A DNA stretch of 64,000 nucleotides from CAVQBC01 sp963848415 (GCA_963848415.1 CAWKDN010000001.1:744001-808000), one strand, 5' to 3'; positions 23,767 to 37,026 are shown, counted from the first letter of the stretch. Notes: generated from the letters alone by a model not told the origin. Numbers and translations: made by a program.

Positions 23767-24522
23767 TCAGCGCTCGGGCAGGCGGCTCAGGCCCAGGCCC
23801 AGCACGAGCCCCGCGACCGCGCCGCCGATGCCCGAGAACACGTTGGCCTCGGGCGAGGCGGCCGGCAGCAGCGCCAGGACGATCGCGATCACCAGCACGC
23901 CGAGCAGGTCACCCTCGATCTCCTCGCCGCGGCGGCGGGCGAGCAGGTCGCGCACCACCCAGGCCGCGAGCAGGCCGAGGGCGGCGCCGTTGGCCCCGGC
24001 CGCCAGCGGATTCGGGTCCACGCCGATCGCCAGCGCCGAGCCGGCCGCGCCGCAGGCCAGGAAGACCAGCAGCGGCGCCCACCAGCCGTGGCGGCGCTCG
24101 AGCAGCCAGGCGAACAGCGCCAGCGAGGCGACGACGACGGCCTGATAGCCGCCCTGGCCGTAGACGAACAGCGTCGTCAGGCCGCGCCAGTACTCGCCGT
24201 CGACGGGGCCGACGAGCGCGATGTCGAGCTCGTTGTAGAAGCCGAGGCTGGCGGCGAGGGGGACGAGCACCGAGGCGAGCAGCAGCAGCCACACCGCCCA
24301 CGCCCCCGAGTCGGCGCGCACGCCGGGCATCTCCCCCGGGCGCAGCCGCCCCAGCGAGGGCCGCTGGCGCTTGGGCTTGGGCGGCTTGGGCACGCCCCCG
24401 CGGTCGAGCTTCGGCGCGCGCTTGCGCAGCCGGCCGCCGCAGTAGGGGCACTCCGTGATGTAGGGAGAGACCTCAGAGCCGCAGCTCTTGCAGATGACGA
24501 AGAGATCCGGCCCGCTAGCCAT
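23767..24522 (-). CDS. Zinc-ribbon plus rhomboid-like membrane protein, catalytic residues missing
   Basis: A 251-residue protein. A zinc ribbon at about 11-28 (CKSCG, CPYCG) is followed by a basic linker and six hydrophobic segments in rhomboid arrangement. The active-site motif GxSG reads GANG (GANGAALGLL) and the catalytic His region HxGG reads SGIGG (VFSGIGGAVAGLVLG), so both catalytic residues of rhomboid proteases are replaced. It may be a non-proteolytic rhomboid relative. TAGAAT lies 9 nt before ATG 24522. First gene of the operon. Confidence 0.75.
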   Translation of the reverse strand: MASGPDLFVICKSCGSEVSPYITECPYCGGRLRKRAPKLDRGGVPKPPKPKRQRPSLGRLRPGEMPGVRADSGAWAVWLLLLASVLVPLAASLGFYNELDIALVGPVDGEYWRGLTTLFVYGQGGYQAVVVASLALFAWLLERRHGWWAPLLVFLACGAAGSALAIGVDPNPLAAGANGAALGLLAAWVVRDLLARRRGEEIEGDLLGVLVIAIVLALLPAASPEANVFSGIGGAVAGLVLGLGLSRLPER

Positions 24523-24638
24523 GCCCGGTCGATTCTACGCGCCGCCGCGCCACGAGCGGCAGGGTGGCGCGGGAACGGCGCGGGGGTGGCCGACGCGAGA
24601 GGTGAATCGGTCAAGGCGAGCGGGCATCCCTCCCCTGG

Positions 24639-25365
24639 ATGAGGATCGTCGTCACCACGCCGACCGGCACGTGGGCTCGCGCGTCACGCGCCTGCTGCTG
24701 CAGGCGGGCGTCCGGCCGACCGTGCTGCTGCGCGATCCCGCCGGCCTGGACGAGCAGACGCGCGCGCACGTCGACGCCGTGGCGTGCGACCTGCTCGATC
24801 CCGACGCGTTCCTGCGCGCCACCGAAGGCGCCGACGCGCTCTACTGGGTCGATCCACCCGTCGGCGAGGGCGACCCGATCGCCGGCTACGTCCGTGCGGG
24901 CACCAACGGCATGTTCTTCACCAACCTGCTGCTGGATCCGCCTGCGCTCGACGAAGGCGTCCTGCGGGTCACCTGGCCCGTCGACGCCCCACTGCCCTGG
25001 GTCGATCCCCCCGCGACGTCGGCGACGTCGCCGGAGCCCGCCTGCTGGCGGCAGACTGGGTCGGGCCGCCAGGTGCAGGCGGTGCACGGGCCCGAGCACC
25101 TCAGCCACGCCCAGGTGGCCGCGGTCGTCAGCCGAGCCACCGGACGACCGCTGCGAGCGGAGCAGATCGCGGACGACGAGATGCGCGGCGCCCTGCGCGC
25201 CGCCGGGCTCGGTGACGTCCAGGTCGAAGCGTTCCTCGGGATGTCGGCCGGCCTGCGCGAGGACTTCGTGCCCGAGGACCCCGGACGATCCTCACGACGA
25301 CCCCGACCACACTCGCCGCCTGGGCGCACGAGCACCTGTCCGCCGGCCCCCGCGCCCACGCGTAG
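24639..25365 (+). pseudogene. Decayed NmrA-like NAD(P)-binding protein gene
   Basis: Starts correctly (MRIVVTTPTG) but needs a frame change near 24670 to continue as VGSRVTRLLLQAGVRP. Further changes are needed near 25010, 25065 and 25283 to read DVGDVAGARLLAADW, then VQAVHGPEHLSHAQVA, then ILTTTPTTLAAWAHEHL to TAG 25363-25365. The middle of the Rossmann domain also seems shortened. Intact homologues are NAD(P)-dependent epimerase/NmrA-type proteins of about 270-290 residues. No function expected. Confidence 0.75.
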
Positions 25366-25424
25366 CGGGGCTAGAGTGGGGGCAAAACACGCCTCACACA
25401 CGTCTCGAGAAGGGTGCATCCGAC

Positions 25425-26351
25425 ATGGCGCTGGGCTATCACCGCAAGCTCTACATCCTCGCCTTCGACCACCGAGGGTCCTTCCAGAAGAAGATGTTCG
25501 GCATCGAGGGTGATCCGACGGCGGAGCAGACGGAGACGATCACCGACGCGAAGAAGCTGATCTTCGAGGGGATGGAGATCGCGGTGGAGCGCGGCGTCGA
25601 CGCCGAGGCGACCGGCGTGCTCGTCGACGAGCAGTTCGGCGGCGAGGTGCCCAAGCTCGCCCATGAGCACGGTCTGGTGCTCGCCATGCCGGTCGAGAAG
25701 AGCGGCGTGGACGAGTTCGACTTCGAGTACGGCTCGGACTTCCCGAGCCACATCGAGCGGTTCGACCCGCTCTTCTCGAAGGTGCTCGTCCGGTACAACC
25801 CGGACGGCGACGCCGCGATGAACCAGCGCCAGCTCGAGCGCCTGAAGGAGCTCGCCGACTGGCTGCACGCCAACGACCGGCTGTTCCTCTTCGAGCTTCT
25901 GGTCCCGGCCGAGGACGACCAGCTCGAGTCCGTCGGCGGCGACAGCGACCGCTACGACGCCGAGCTGCGCCCGGAGCTGATGCGCCGCGTGATCGAGGAC
26001 TGCCAGCAGTTCGGCATCGAGGTCGACGTTTGGAAGATCGAGGGCGTGGACGCCCGCGAGGACGCCGAGACGCTGGCCAAGCAGGCCCGCTCGGGCGAGG
26101 GCCGCGAGGGCGTCACGTGCGTCTTGCTCGGCCGCGGCGCGTCCGACGACAAGGTCGAGCACTGGCTCCGGCAGGCGGCGCCCGTCGAGGGCTTCGTCGG
26201 CTTCGCCATCGGCCGCTCGATCTGGTGGGACGCGCTGAAGGGCTTCCTCGACGGCGACCTCGAGCGCCAGGCGGCGGCCGAGCAGATCGCCGAAAAGTAC
26301 CTGCGCTTCGTGCAGATCTACGACGACGCGGAGGCCAAGGCGAGCGTCTGA
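25425..26351 (+). CDS. DUF2090 / deoxyketogluconate-phosphate-aldolase-like protein
   Basis: A 308-residue TIM-barrel protein that begins YHRKLYILAFDHRGSFQKKMFG and contains VLVDEQFGGEV, LAMPVEKSGVDEFDFEYG, FELLVPAEDDQL and VDVWKIEGVDAREDAE. This is the DUF2090 domain found at the C-terminus of IolC-type enzymes and related to tagatose-/fructose-bisphosphate aldolases. A sugar-phosphate aldolase role is likely; the substrate is not known. The 5' leader holds AGAAGGG 9 nt before ATG 25425. Confidence 0.8.
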   Translation: MALGYHRKLYILAFDHRGSFQKKMFGIEGDPTAEQTETITDAKKLIFEGMEIAVERGVDAEATGVLVDEQFGGEVPKLAHEHGLVLAMPVEKSGVDEFDFEYGSDFPSHIERFDPLFSKVLVRYNPDGDAAMNQRQLERLKELADWLHANDRLFLFELLVPAEDDQLESVGGDSDRYDAELRPELMRRVIEDCQQFGIEVDVWKIEGVDAREDAETLAKQARSGEGREGVTCVLLGRGASDDKVEHWLRQAAPVEGFVGFAIGRSIWWDALKGFLDGDLERQAAAEQIAEKYLRFVQIYDDAEAKASV

Positions 26352-26381
26352 GCCGCCGGGCGGCGCGCGGCGGCGGGCTCC

Positions 26382-26915
26382 GTGCGGCGCGTCGTCCCGT
26401 GGCTGGCCGGGCCGGCGCTCGTCGCGGTCGTCGCGGTGGTCGCGGCGGGCGTCGTCGGTCCGGGCGTCGGCGGACTCGGCGAGGACGCCGGGACGGTCGC
26501 GGAGCCTGGCGTGGCGCGCGTGGTGCGCGTCGTGGACGGCGACACGGTGCGCGTGCGCCTGGCCTCGGGCGCGGAGGAGCCGGTCCGCTACATCGGCGTC
26601 GACACGCCCGAGTCCGTCACGCCCGACCGGCCGGTGGAGTGCTTCGGCGCGCGGGCGAGCGAGCTCAACCGCCGGCTCGTGGCCGGCGAGCGGCTCCGGC
26701 TCGTCTCAGACCGCGAGCGGCGCGATCGTTATGGACGCCTGCTCGCCTACGCCTACCGGGAGCGCGACGGCCTGTTCGTCAACGCCGAGCTGCTGCGCCG
26801 TGGCTTCGCGACGCCGCTGCGCGTGGAGCCGAACGTGGCCTACGCGCGCGAGTTCCGCCGCCTGGCCGCCGAGGCGCGCGAGCGCGGCGACGGGTTGTGG
26901 TCGGCCTGCCGATGA
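26382..26915 (+). CDS. Secreted or membrane-anchored thermonuclease (SNase fold)
   Basis: A 177-residue protein. N-terminal membrane/signal segment (WLAGPALVAVVAVVAAGVVG, about 7-27), then a staphylococcal-nuclease domain: VVDGDTVRVRL (Asp ligand), RYIGVDTPES, RERRDRYGRLLAYAY and AEARERGDGLWS. The Arg and Asp residues used for calcium-dependent phosphodiester cleavage are present. Start is GTG 26382, 30 bp after the DUF2090 gene. Confidence 0.85.
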   Translation: MRRVVPWLAGPALVAVVAVVAAGVVGPGVGGLGEDAGTVAEPGVARVVRVVDGDTVRVRLASGAEEPVRYIGVDTPESVTPDRPVECFGARASELNRRLVAGERLRLVSDRERRDRYGRLLAYAYRERDGLFVNAELLRRGFATPLRVEPNVAYAREFRRLAAEARERGDGLWSACR

Positions 26916-26946
26916 GTTATGGAGCGATCGGCTAGCCTTGCGGCCC

Positions 26947-27186
26947 ATGCGGATGCGCCAGAGCCTCGCGGACATCGAGTCGGCGTTCGTCGACGAGATC
27001 GGCCAGGATCGCGAGCGCGCCCAGCGCCTGCAGCGCCAGGCGGTCGCGCGCACGCAGAACCGCCACATCCAGCGCCGGCACAAGCGCGGCTCCATGCGCT
27101 TCGGGATCGTGCTGCTCGTGATCGTCGCCACCACCGTCGTGGTCACGATCGCGATGTTCCAGGCGCTCTACCTCGTGATGGGCTGA
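26947..27186 (+). CDS. Hypothetical small protein with C-terminal membrane helix
   Basis: A 79-residue protein. Basic, helical N-terminal half (SLADIESAFVDEIGQDRERAQRLQRQ, then NRHIQRRHKRGSMR) and one C-terminal membrane helix (FGIVLLVIVATTVVVTIAMFQALYLV in two parts). No family recognised. TAGCCT lies 8 nt before ATG 26947, so the transcript is probably leaderless. Convergent with csrA. Confidence 0.65.
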   Translation: MRMRQSLADIESAFVDEIGQDRERAQRLQRQAVARTQNRHIQRRHKRGSMRFGIVLLVIVATTVVVTIAMFQALYLVMG

Positions 27187-27205
27187 GCGCCCGGGCGCGG
27201 CCCGG

Positions 27206-27442
27206 CTACGGCCGCTGGGAGCTCAGCCGCTTGAGCGCGTCGTCGACCTCGGCCCGCGCAGAGGCGCCGGCGGCGACGTTCTCCTGCTGGATCTCGAGGT
27301 AGACCTCCTTGCGGAACACCGGGATGTCCCGCGGGGCCTGGATCCCGATCCGGACCTTCTCGCCCATGATCGAGAGCACCGAGACCTCGATGTCGTCACC
27401 GATCATGATCGACTGATTGGACTTTCGTGTCAGTACCAGCAT
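27206..27442 (-). CDS. csrA: Carbon storage regulator CsrA
   Basis: A 78-residue RNA-binding homodimer subunit: MLVLTRKSNQSIMIGDDIEVSVL, GEKVRIGIQAPRDIPVFRKEVYLEI. The RNA-contacting N-terminal Leu/Thr/Arg residues and the C-terminal RKEVY are conserved. CsrA represses translation by binding GGA in mRNA leaders and is antagonised by FliW in flagellated bacteria; no fliW is in this window. The C-terminal tail (about 16 residues) is a charged helix. AGGAAG lies 9 nt before ATG 27442. Confidence 0.95.
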   Translation of the reverse strand: MLVLTRKSNQSIMIGDDIEVSVLSIMGEKVRIGIQAPRDIPVFRKEVYLEIQQENVAAGASARAEVDDALKRLSSQRP

Positions 27443-27597
27443 CGTCGCCGTCTTCCTGGCGGGGGCGTCAGGGTGACCGTACCCAATCCCGCGTCCGCCC
27501 ATGGGTCTTCTGACGAGGGTAGTACCTCAGGGTCAGGACTCCAACCGCTGGGGAGTGGCTTGCGCTCCGGGCCTCTGCGCTAGGCTGCGCGCCGTTC

Positions 27598-28203
27598 ATG
27601 GCTCGCCGGTCGCTGCGTCCCCAGCTCAACCAGATCCGCTCGTGGGTGCGGCAGGGCCGCACCGACGCCTGGATCGCCCACCAGCTCGAGGTGACGGTCC
27701 AGCAGATCCAGTCGTTCAAGCGCGAGAACGACCTCGAGCCCGGCGCCGACGGCGACGGGGCGCCCGAGGAGGTCGATCTGCGCGCGGAGGACGACGCCGC
27801 CATCGCCGCCGAGCTCGAGGCCGAGGAAGTCCGGCGGCGCGAGGAGGAGGCCCGCCGCGCCGAGGACGAGGCCAAGGCGGCCGAGGAAGCCGCGCGCAAG
27901 GCGGCCGAGACCGAGGCCGCCGCGGCGGAGGCCGCCGAGGCCGAGGAGAAGAAGCCCAAGCGGCCCACGCGGCGCAGGAGCGGCGGGCGCACCCGCCGCC
28001 GCGGCGCGGCGGCGACGGCGCTCGAGGGCACCTTCGACCACGGCGAAGAGGGCTACGGGCTGTGGCTCGATCCCGCCGTGCAGGACGATCCCGTCTACGC
28101 CGAGCACTGGGCGGGCCACCGGCCCGTCGAGGTCGCGATCGAGGAGGACCAGATCGTGATCCGCCGCGCCGGCGGCGACGGTGACGAGGACGAGGACAGC
28201 TGA
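27598..28203 (+). CDS. Hypothetical protein with HTH-like N-terminus and charged coiled coil
   Basis: A 201-residue protein. Residues about 5-45 look like a helix-turn-helix (LNQIRSWVRQGRTDAWIAHQLEVTVQQIQSFKRE), 60-125 form a long Glu/Ala/Arg coiled coil, 125-145 are a basic patch (KRPTRRRSGGRTRRRG), and the C-terminus is a small acidic domain (DHGEEGYGLWLDPAVQDDPVY). Possibly a nucleoid- or RNA-associated protein; no family is recognised. TAGGCT lies 11 nt before ATG 27598. Confidence 0.65.
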   Translation: MARRSLRPQLNQIRSWVRQGRTDAWIAHQLEVTVQQIQSFKRENDLEPGADGDGAPEEVDLRAEDDAAIAAELEAEEVRRREEEARRAEDEAKAAEEAARKAAETEAAAAEAAEAEEKKPKRPTRRRSGGRTRRRGAAATALEGTFDHGEEGYGLWLDPAVQDDPVYAEHWAGHRPVEVAIEEDQIVIRRAGGDGDEDEDS

Positions 28204-28699
28204 GGCCGACCCCGGCCGGCGCTGGGCCTTGGCGGCCTGTGCCTGGGCACTGATCTTCGCCGCGGCCAGCTTCTACTGGGCCGCGGGCGGCACCTTCCTG
28301 GCCGACACGATCGGCGGGGAGCTCGAGCGGCGCGGCCGGGCGCGCGAGCCGGCCTTCGTCGCGACGTTGTGGGTCACGGGAGCCCTGAAGGTCGTCGGCG
28401 GGCTGCTGGCGCTCGCGCTCCTGCGCCCCTGGCGCGGGCGACCGGCGGTCACGTGGGTGCTAGGCGTAGGGGGCGCGCTGATGGCGCTCTATGGCCTGGC
28501 GCTGATGGTCCAGCACGCGCTGATGGCCGGCGGGGCGCTCTCGCGCGGGGAGCTCGAGCCCGGCGAGGTGCGCTGGCACCTGCTGCTGTGGGATCCGTTC
28601 TGGCTGCTCGGCGGCGTGCTCTTCGTGCAGGCCGCCCGCACGACCTACTCGGGGTACCGTCGGCGGCCGCCGGCGAAGTCCGTCGCCCTGCGCAGGTAG
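28181..28699 (+). CDS. DUF3995 membrane protein
   Basis: A 172-residue protein with four hydrophobic segments (about 15-35, 62-85, 90-110, 135-155): ALAACAWALIFAAASFYWAAGG and WHLLLWDPFWLLGGVLFVQA fit DUF3995, a small actinobacterial membrane family of unknown function. GTG 28181 overlaps the upstream gene by 23 bp. Its last 55 bp overlap the convergent gene at 28645. Confidence 0.7.
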   Translation: MTRTRTAEADPGRRWALAACAWALIFAAASFYWAAGGTFLADTIGGELERRGRAREPAFVATLWVTGALKVVGGLLALALLRPWRGRPAVTWVLGVGGALMALYGLALMVQHALMAGGALSRGELEPGEVRWHLLLWDPFWLLGGVLFVQAARTTYSGYRRRPPAKSVALRR

Positions 28700-28971
28700 C
28701 GGCGGAAGGCCGCGTCGGCCACCAGCCGGGCGTCCCAGGCGAACGGAGCGTCGGGCGCGGTGGCGATCGCCAGGTCGCCCGCCCAGCTCGTGCCCTGGTC
28801 GTAGAAGCGCGCGAGCTCTTCGGCGGTGAAGGCGCCGCCGAGCCGGCGGCGCAGCTCGTCTTCGATCGCGCGCACCACCCGCTCGAGCACCGGGCGCTGG
28901 TCCGGTGGGGCGGACTCCAGCCGGCGCAAGCCGGCGTCCCACTGGTCCAGGGCGGGCTCGAAGACGCTCAC
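28645..28971 (-). CDS. Hypothetical 108-residue protein
   Basis: A soluble helical protein (VFEPALDQWDAGLRRL, RVVRAIEDELRRRLGGAFTAEELARFYDQGTSW). No family recognised by name. GTG 28971 follows TAGCCT by 7 nt, supporting leaderless expression. The 3' end overlaps the DUF3995 gene on the other strand by 55 bp. It may read into the divIC-eno direction. Confidence 0.65.
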   Translation of the reverse strand: MSVFEPALDQWDAGLRRLESAPPDQRPVLERVVRAIEDELRRRLGGAFTAEELARFYDQGTSWAGDLAIATAPDAPFAWDARLVADAAFRRYLRRATDFAGGRRRYPE

Positions 28972-28998
28972 CCCGGTCAGGCTACCCAGCGCGGGAGG

Positions 28999-29319
28999 CT
29001 AGGGCTGCCGCGGGAGGCCCTGCACGACGAAGGCCTTTTCGCCCGCCTTGACCATGCCCAGCCGGCGCGCCTCGCGCTCGAGCGCAGCGGGCTTGCGCAG
29101 CTCGGCGCGGCGCTCGCGCAGCCGCCGGTTCTCCGTGCGCAGGGAGGCGACGTCCTCACGCTTCTCCTTGGCCTGGGCGTAGGTGGAGATCCACGAGCGG
29201 GCCGGCCCGATGTAGAGGTAGAGGACCAGCAGGAAGACGAGGATGAGCGCCCAGCGCCCGAGGCGATCCCAGCGGATGCGCGCGACAACAGCGGGGCGGC
29301 TCGTGCGGGCAGCAGCCAT
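28999..29319 (-). CDS. Septum formation initiator, FtsB/DivIC family
   Basis: A 106-residue bitopic protein: basic N-terminus, membrane helix (WALILVFLLVLYLYIGPA, about 23-40), then a coiled coil (KEKREDVASLRTENRRLRERRAELRKP) and the family end motif EREARRLGMVKAGEKAFVV. DivIC/FtsB links FtsL and FtsQ in the divisome. It lies directly after eno, the usual actinobacterial order. Confidence 0.9.
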   Translation of the reverse strand: MAAARTSRPAVVARIRWDRLGRWALILVFLLVLYLYIGPARSWISTYAQAKEKREDVASLRTENRRLRERRAELRKPAALEREARRLGMVKAGEKAFVVQGLPRQP

Positions 29320-29377
29320 GCCTGCCCCTTCGTTCGACGCGCGGGGCGACCTTCCTCTGCACGTGATCTCGCAGAGC

Positions 29378-30652
<1,275 letters not shown>

Positions 30653-30703
30653 GGCAATTGGGCTCCCTGGTCGGCGCAGCGGCCCGGCGCGGGGCGCTGG
30701 GCG

Positions 30704-31483
30704 CTAGTCGGTGTCGGCTTCGGCGAGGCGCGCGCCGGCGTAGTAGCCCAGCTGCTCCTCGGGCGTCAGATCGTCCCACTCCGCGCCGTCGCGCGCGGCC
30801 AGGTCGGCGGCGCCCTGGACGCGGCCGCGGAAGCGCTCGCTGGCCGCCCGCAACGCGAGCTCGGGATCGACGCGCAGCTTGCGCGCGAGGTTGACCGCGG
30901 CGAAGAGCACGTCACCGAGCTCGTGGAAGCGCTCCTCCGGGGAGCCGGCCTGCCGCAGCTCCTCGAGCTCGGCCTCGACGGCCTCGTAGGGCACGTGGTC
31001 GAAGTCGAAGCCGCTCGTGGCGGCCCGGCGCTGGACCTTGCGCGCGTACAGCGGGCCGGGCAGGTTCTCGGGCACCTCGCCGAAGATGCCGGGCTCGCGA
31101 CCTGGCTCGGTGCGCTTGATCGCGTCCCAGTTGGCCAGCACCTCCCCCGCCGACCGGGCCTCCACCTCGCCGAAGACGTGCGGGTGTCGGCGGATCAGCT
31201 TCTGGCGGACGTGCTCGGCGACCTCGGCGAGCGAGCCGGCGCCGCGCTCCTCGAGCAGCAGCGAGAGGAAGTGCACCTGGAAGAGCACGTCGCCGAGCTC
31301 GTCGAGCAGCTTGCCGTCGTCGCCGCTGTGCGCGGCCGCGGCCAGCTCGTAGGCCTCCTCGACCGTGTGGGGGACGATCGTGCGCTCGTCCTGCTCGCGG
31401 TCCCACGGGCACTCGCGCCGTAGGCGGCGCGTCAGCGCGTCCAGGCGGTCGACCGCCTCCCCCGCCGCGTCGTCGTCGCTCAC
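30704..31483 (-). CDS. mazG: Nucleoside triphosphate pyrophosphohydrolase MazG
   Basis: A 259-residue two-domain MazG. N-terminal domain: LRRECPWDREQDERTIVPHTVEEAYEL with the EExxE-like metal site and LLDELGDVLFQVHFLSLL. C-terminal domain: DFDHVPYEAVEAELEELR and HELGDVLFAAVNLARKL. It hydrolyses NTPs to NMP and pyrophosphate, limiting misincorporation and ppGpp. GTG 31483 is chosen because the conserved region starts soon after; the upstream extension is low complexity. Confidence 0.95.
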   Translation of the reverse strand: MSDDDAAGEAVDRLDALTRRLRRECPWDREQDERTIVPHTVEEAYELAAAAHSGDDGKLLDELGDVLFQVHFLSLLLEERGAGSLAEVAEHVRQKLIRRHPHVFGEVEARSAGEVLANWDAIKRTEPGREPGIFGEVPENLPGPLYARKVQRRAATSGFDFDHVPYEAVEAELEELRQAGSPEERFHELGDVLFAAVNLARKLRVDPELALRAASERFRGRVQGAADLAARDGAEWDDLTPEEQLGYYAGARLAEADTD

Positions 31484-31517
31484 GCGGTCTCTTGACAGGG
31501 TGCGAGCCGGGCCGGGG

Positions 31518-32762
31518 CTAGTTGGGGTCCTGACCCTGCCCCTGACCCTCGCCGCCGCCCTCCGGCACCTGCTGCGGCGCCTGCTGGCCGCCCTGCTGGG
31601 GCACCTGTTGAGGGGCCTGCTGGCCACCCTGCTGGGGCACCTGCTGCTGTTGCTGCGCGGGGTCGGGCGTGGGGGTCGGGTCGGGGCCGTTCTTGCACTG
31701 CGGGGTCTCGAAGCTCTCGCGGCACTCGGTCTTCTCGCGCCACTCCTTCTCGAAGTCCTTGCTGAAGGCCTTGATCGCGTTGTCCTGGTTCTGCTGGACC
31801 AGGACCTGCTTGATCGTCTCCTTGGACTGCTCGAGCGACTGCTGGGTGGCCTTCTTGACCGACTCGACCTCGAAGACGTAGTAGCCGAACTGGGTCTTGA
31901 CCGGCCCCTCGAGCTGACCCTCCTTGGCGTCGAAGATGGCGTCGTCGAACGCCTTCTCCTGCGTGCCGGGCGAGACCCCGGGGAGCTTGCCGCCCTGTGA
32001 CTTCGACTGCGGGTCGATCGAGTACTCCTTGGCCACCGAGGACCACGAGTCGCCGCCCTGCAGCGCCTTCTTGGCCTGGTTGGCCTCCGCCTCGGTCTTG
32101 GTCAGCACGACGCGCAGGTCGCGGCGCTCGGGCTGCGCGAACTGCTGCTTGTTCTTGTCGTAGTAGGCCTTGATCTGGGCGTCTGTGACCTTGTCCTTGC
32201 CCTTGACGATCTTGTCGCGGATCTTGTCGGAGAGCAGCCGGACGCGGAACTGGTCGAGGATGTCCTGCTCAGTGAGGCCGGAGTCCTTGAGGTACTTCTG
32301 GTAGTCGGCGTCCTTCGGGAAGGACTGCTTCTTCTCGGCGTCGAAGGACTTGCGCACCTCGGCGTCGGTGACCTTGACGCCCTGCTGCTCGGCCTCGCCC
32401 TCGATCCACTGCAGCTGGAGCAGCACCGTCATCGTCTGATCGCGCAGCGTCTCGTACTGCTGCTTGCACTGATCCTTGAGCTGCGCCGCCGTGACCTTGG
32501 GCTGGCCCTTGGCCGGCTTGGGCTGGGTCTTCTGCTTCTGCTGGACGCACTTGGTGTAGTTCGGCGCGTCGGGCACGGTGGCGCCCGCCTGGCCGCTGGA
32601 CTTCGCGACCGTGTTCATCCACTGGTCGAAGTCGCTCTTCTCGATGGTGGTGCCGTCGACGGTCGCCACGCCGTTGCCGGGGACGCCTCCACAGCCGGCG
32701 ATCAGGCCGGCGGGCACAAAAAAGGCGCACAGCGCCAGGGACACACGGGCCGCTCTCGTCAT
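31518..32762 (-). CDS. SurA/PpiC-type peptidyl-prolyl isomerase lipoprotein
   Basis: A 414-residue exported chaperone-like protein. Signal peptide with lipobox (PAGLIAGCGG, Cys about 24), a SurA-N/trigger-like helical domain (about 35-230), a parvulin domain (about 235-330: RRDLRVVLTKTEAEA, DSWSSVAKEYSIDPQSKSQGGKLPGV, GYYVFEVESV), and a C-terminal tail of Gln/Pro repeats (unit VPQQGGQQAPQQ repeated). TACCCT lies 10 nt before ATG 32762. Located between mazG and mfd, its usual actinobacterial place. Confidence 0.9.
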   Translation of the reverse strand: MTRAARVSLALCAFFVPAGLIAGCGGVPGNGVATVDGTTIEKSDFDQWMNTVAKSSGQAGATVPDAPNYTKCVQQKQKTQPKPAKGQPKVTAAQLKDQCKQQYETLRDQTMTVLLQLQWIEGEAEQQGVKVTDAEVRKSFDAEKKQSFPKDADYQKYLKDSGLTEQDILDQFRVRLLSDKIRDKIVKGKDKVTDAQIKAYYDKNKQQFAQPERRDLRVVLTKTEAEANQAKKALQGGDSWSSVAKEYSIDPQSKSQGGKLPGVSPGTQEKAFDDAIFDAKEGQLEGPVKTQFGYYVFEVESVKKATQQSLEQSKETIKQVLVQQNQDNAIKAFSKDFEKEWREKTECRESFETPQCKNGPDPTPTPDPAQQQQQVPQQGGQQAPQQVPQQGGQQAPQQVPEGGGEGQGQGQDPN

Positions 32763-32808
32763 CACGCGCCGCAGGGTAGCGGGTGGTGCATGAAGCTCCG
32801 TTAAGCGT

Positions 32809-36150
<3,342 letters not shown>

Positions 36151-36207
36151 GGCTTCGGGCACGCCGAGGACCGCGCGGCGAGGGCGCGGGCGGGTGCTCC
36201 AGAGAGC

Positions 36208-36960
36208 TTAGACGGGCCGGCGCGCGAGGATGTTCAGGCGCACGTACTGCACGACCGGCGCGTCGAGCTCGGCCAGGACCGCGGTGACGAAGGCCGCGCG
36301 GTCGGGCTCGGGGAGGCGCTCGAGGTGGGAGCCGAGCATGACGGTCGTGAAGTACTCGACAGGGTCCTCGGGGGCGACCGGGACGTGCTGGCGCCACGTC
36401 CAGACGTCGGTGTAGCCGAGCCGCAGCAGGCGCTCGGCGGTCGCCGCCGGCGACGCGAAGTACCACGGGTTCGGCCAGCCGGCCAGGTGCGGCGCGAACG
36501 GCTCGCGCTCGCCGACGCGGATCGCCGCCGCCGCGACCTCGGCGACGTTGCCCTCCCCGCCGCACTGGGCGACGAGCCGGCCGCCCGGGCGCAGCGCCGC
36601 CAGCAGGCAGGTGAAGAGCGCGTCGTGGTCGGCGATCCAGTGGAAGGTGGCGGTGGAGAGGATCGCGTCGACGGGAGCCGTGAGCTCCAGCCGGGTGAGG
36701 TCGGCCACCAGCGCCTCGACGCGGTCGCCCAGCCGGGCCTGCGTCTCGGCCACCATCGCGGGGGAGCCGTCGACCGCCACGACGGCGCCGGCGGGCAGCC
36801 GCTCGACCAGCGCCGCCGTCACCCGCCCGGTGCCACAGCCGGCGTCGAGCACGCGCTCGTCGCCGCGCAGCTCGAGCCGGTCGAGGACGTCTCGGCCCAT
36901 CGCCTCCAGCGGAGCCGACACGCGCTCGTAGGAGGCGGCGTTCCAGTCGCGAAGCGGCAT
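36208..36960 (-). CDS. Class I SAM-dependent methyltransferase (trans-aconitate methyltransferase-like)
   Basis: A 250-residue methyltransferase: DWNAASYERVSAPLEAMGRDVL, motif I VLDAGCGTGRVTAAL, motif II-like VVAVDGSPAMVAE, then DAILSTATFHWIADHDALFTCLLAALRPGG. The WNxxxY and FHWI pattern resembles trans-aconitate methyltransferase and related small-molecule enzymes. ATG 36960 is set by TAGCGT 8 nt upstream; GTG 36966 is too close to it. Confidence 0.8.
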   Translation of the reverse strand: MPLRDWNAASYERVSAPLEAMGRDVLDRLELRGDERVLDAGCGTGRVTAALVERLPAGAVVAVDGSPAMVAETQARLGDRVEALVADLTRLELTAPVDAILSTATFHWIADHDALFTCLLAALRPGGRLVAQCGGEGNVAEVAAAAIRVGEREPFAPHLAGWPNPWYFASPAATAERLLRLGYTDVWTWRQHVPVAPEDPVEYFTTVMLGSHLERLPEPDRAAFVTAVLAELDAPVVQYVRLNILARRPV

Positions 36961-37026
36961 ACGCACGTACGCTATCGCATACAGCCAAGCGGCGGTCGGC
37001 GCTCGGCCGGCCGCCCGTGTCGGTCC

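Noticed and set aside
31540..31660. Short tandem repeats that might resemble a CRISPR or satellite
   Set aside because: They encode the in-frame VPQQGGQQAPQQ repeats of the SurA-like lipoprotein tail and have no spacers.
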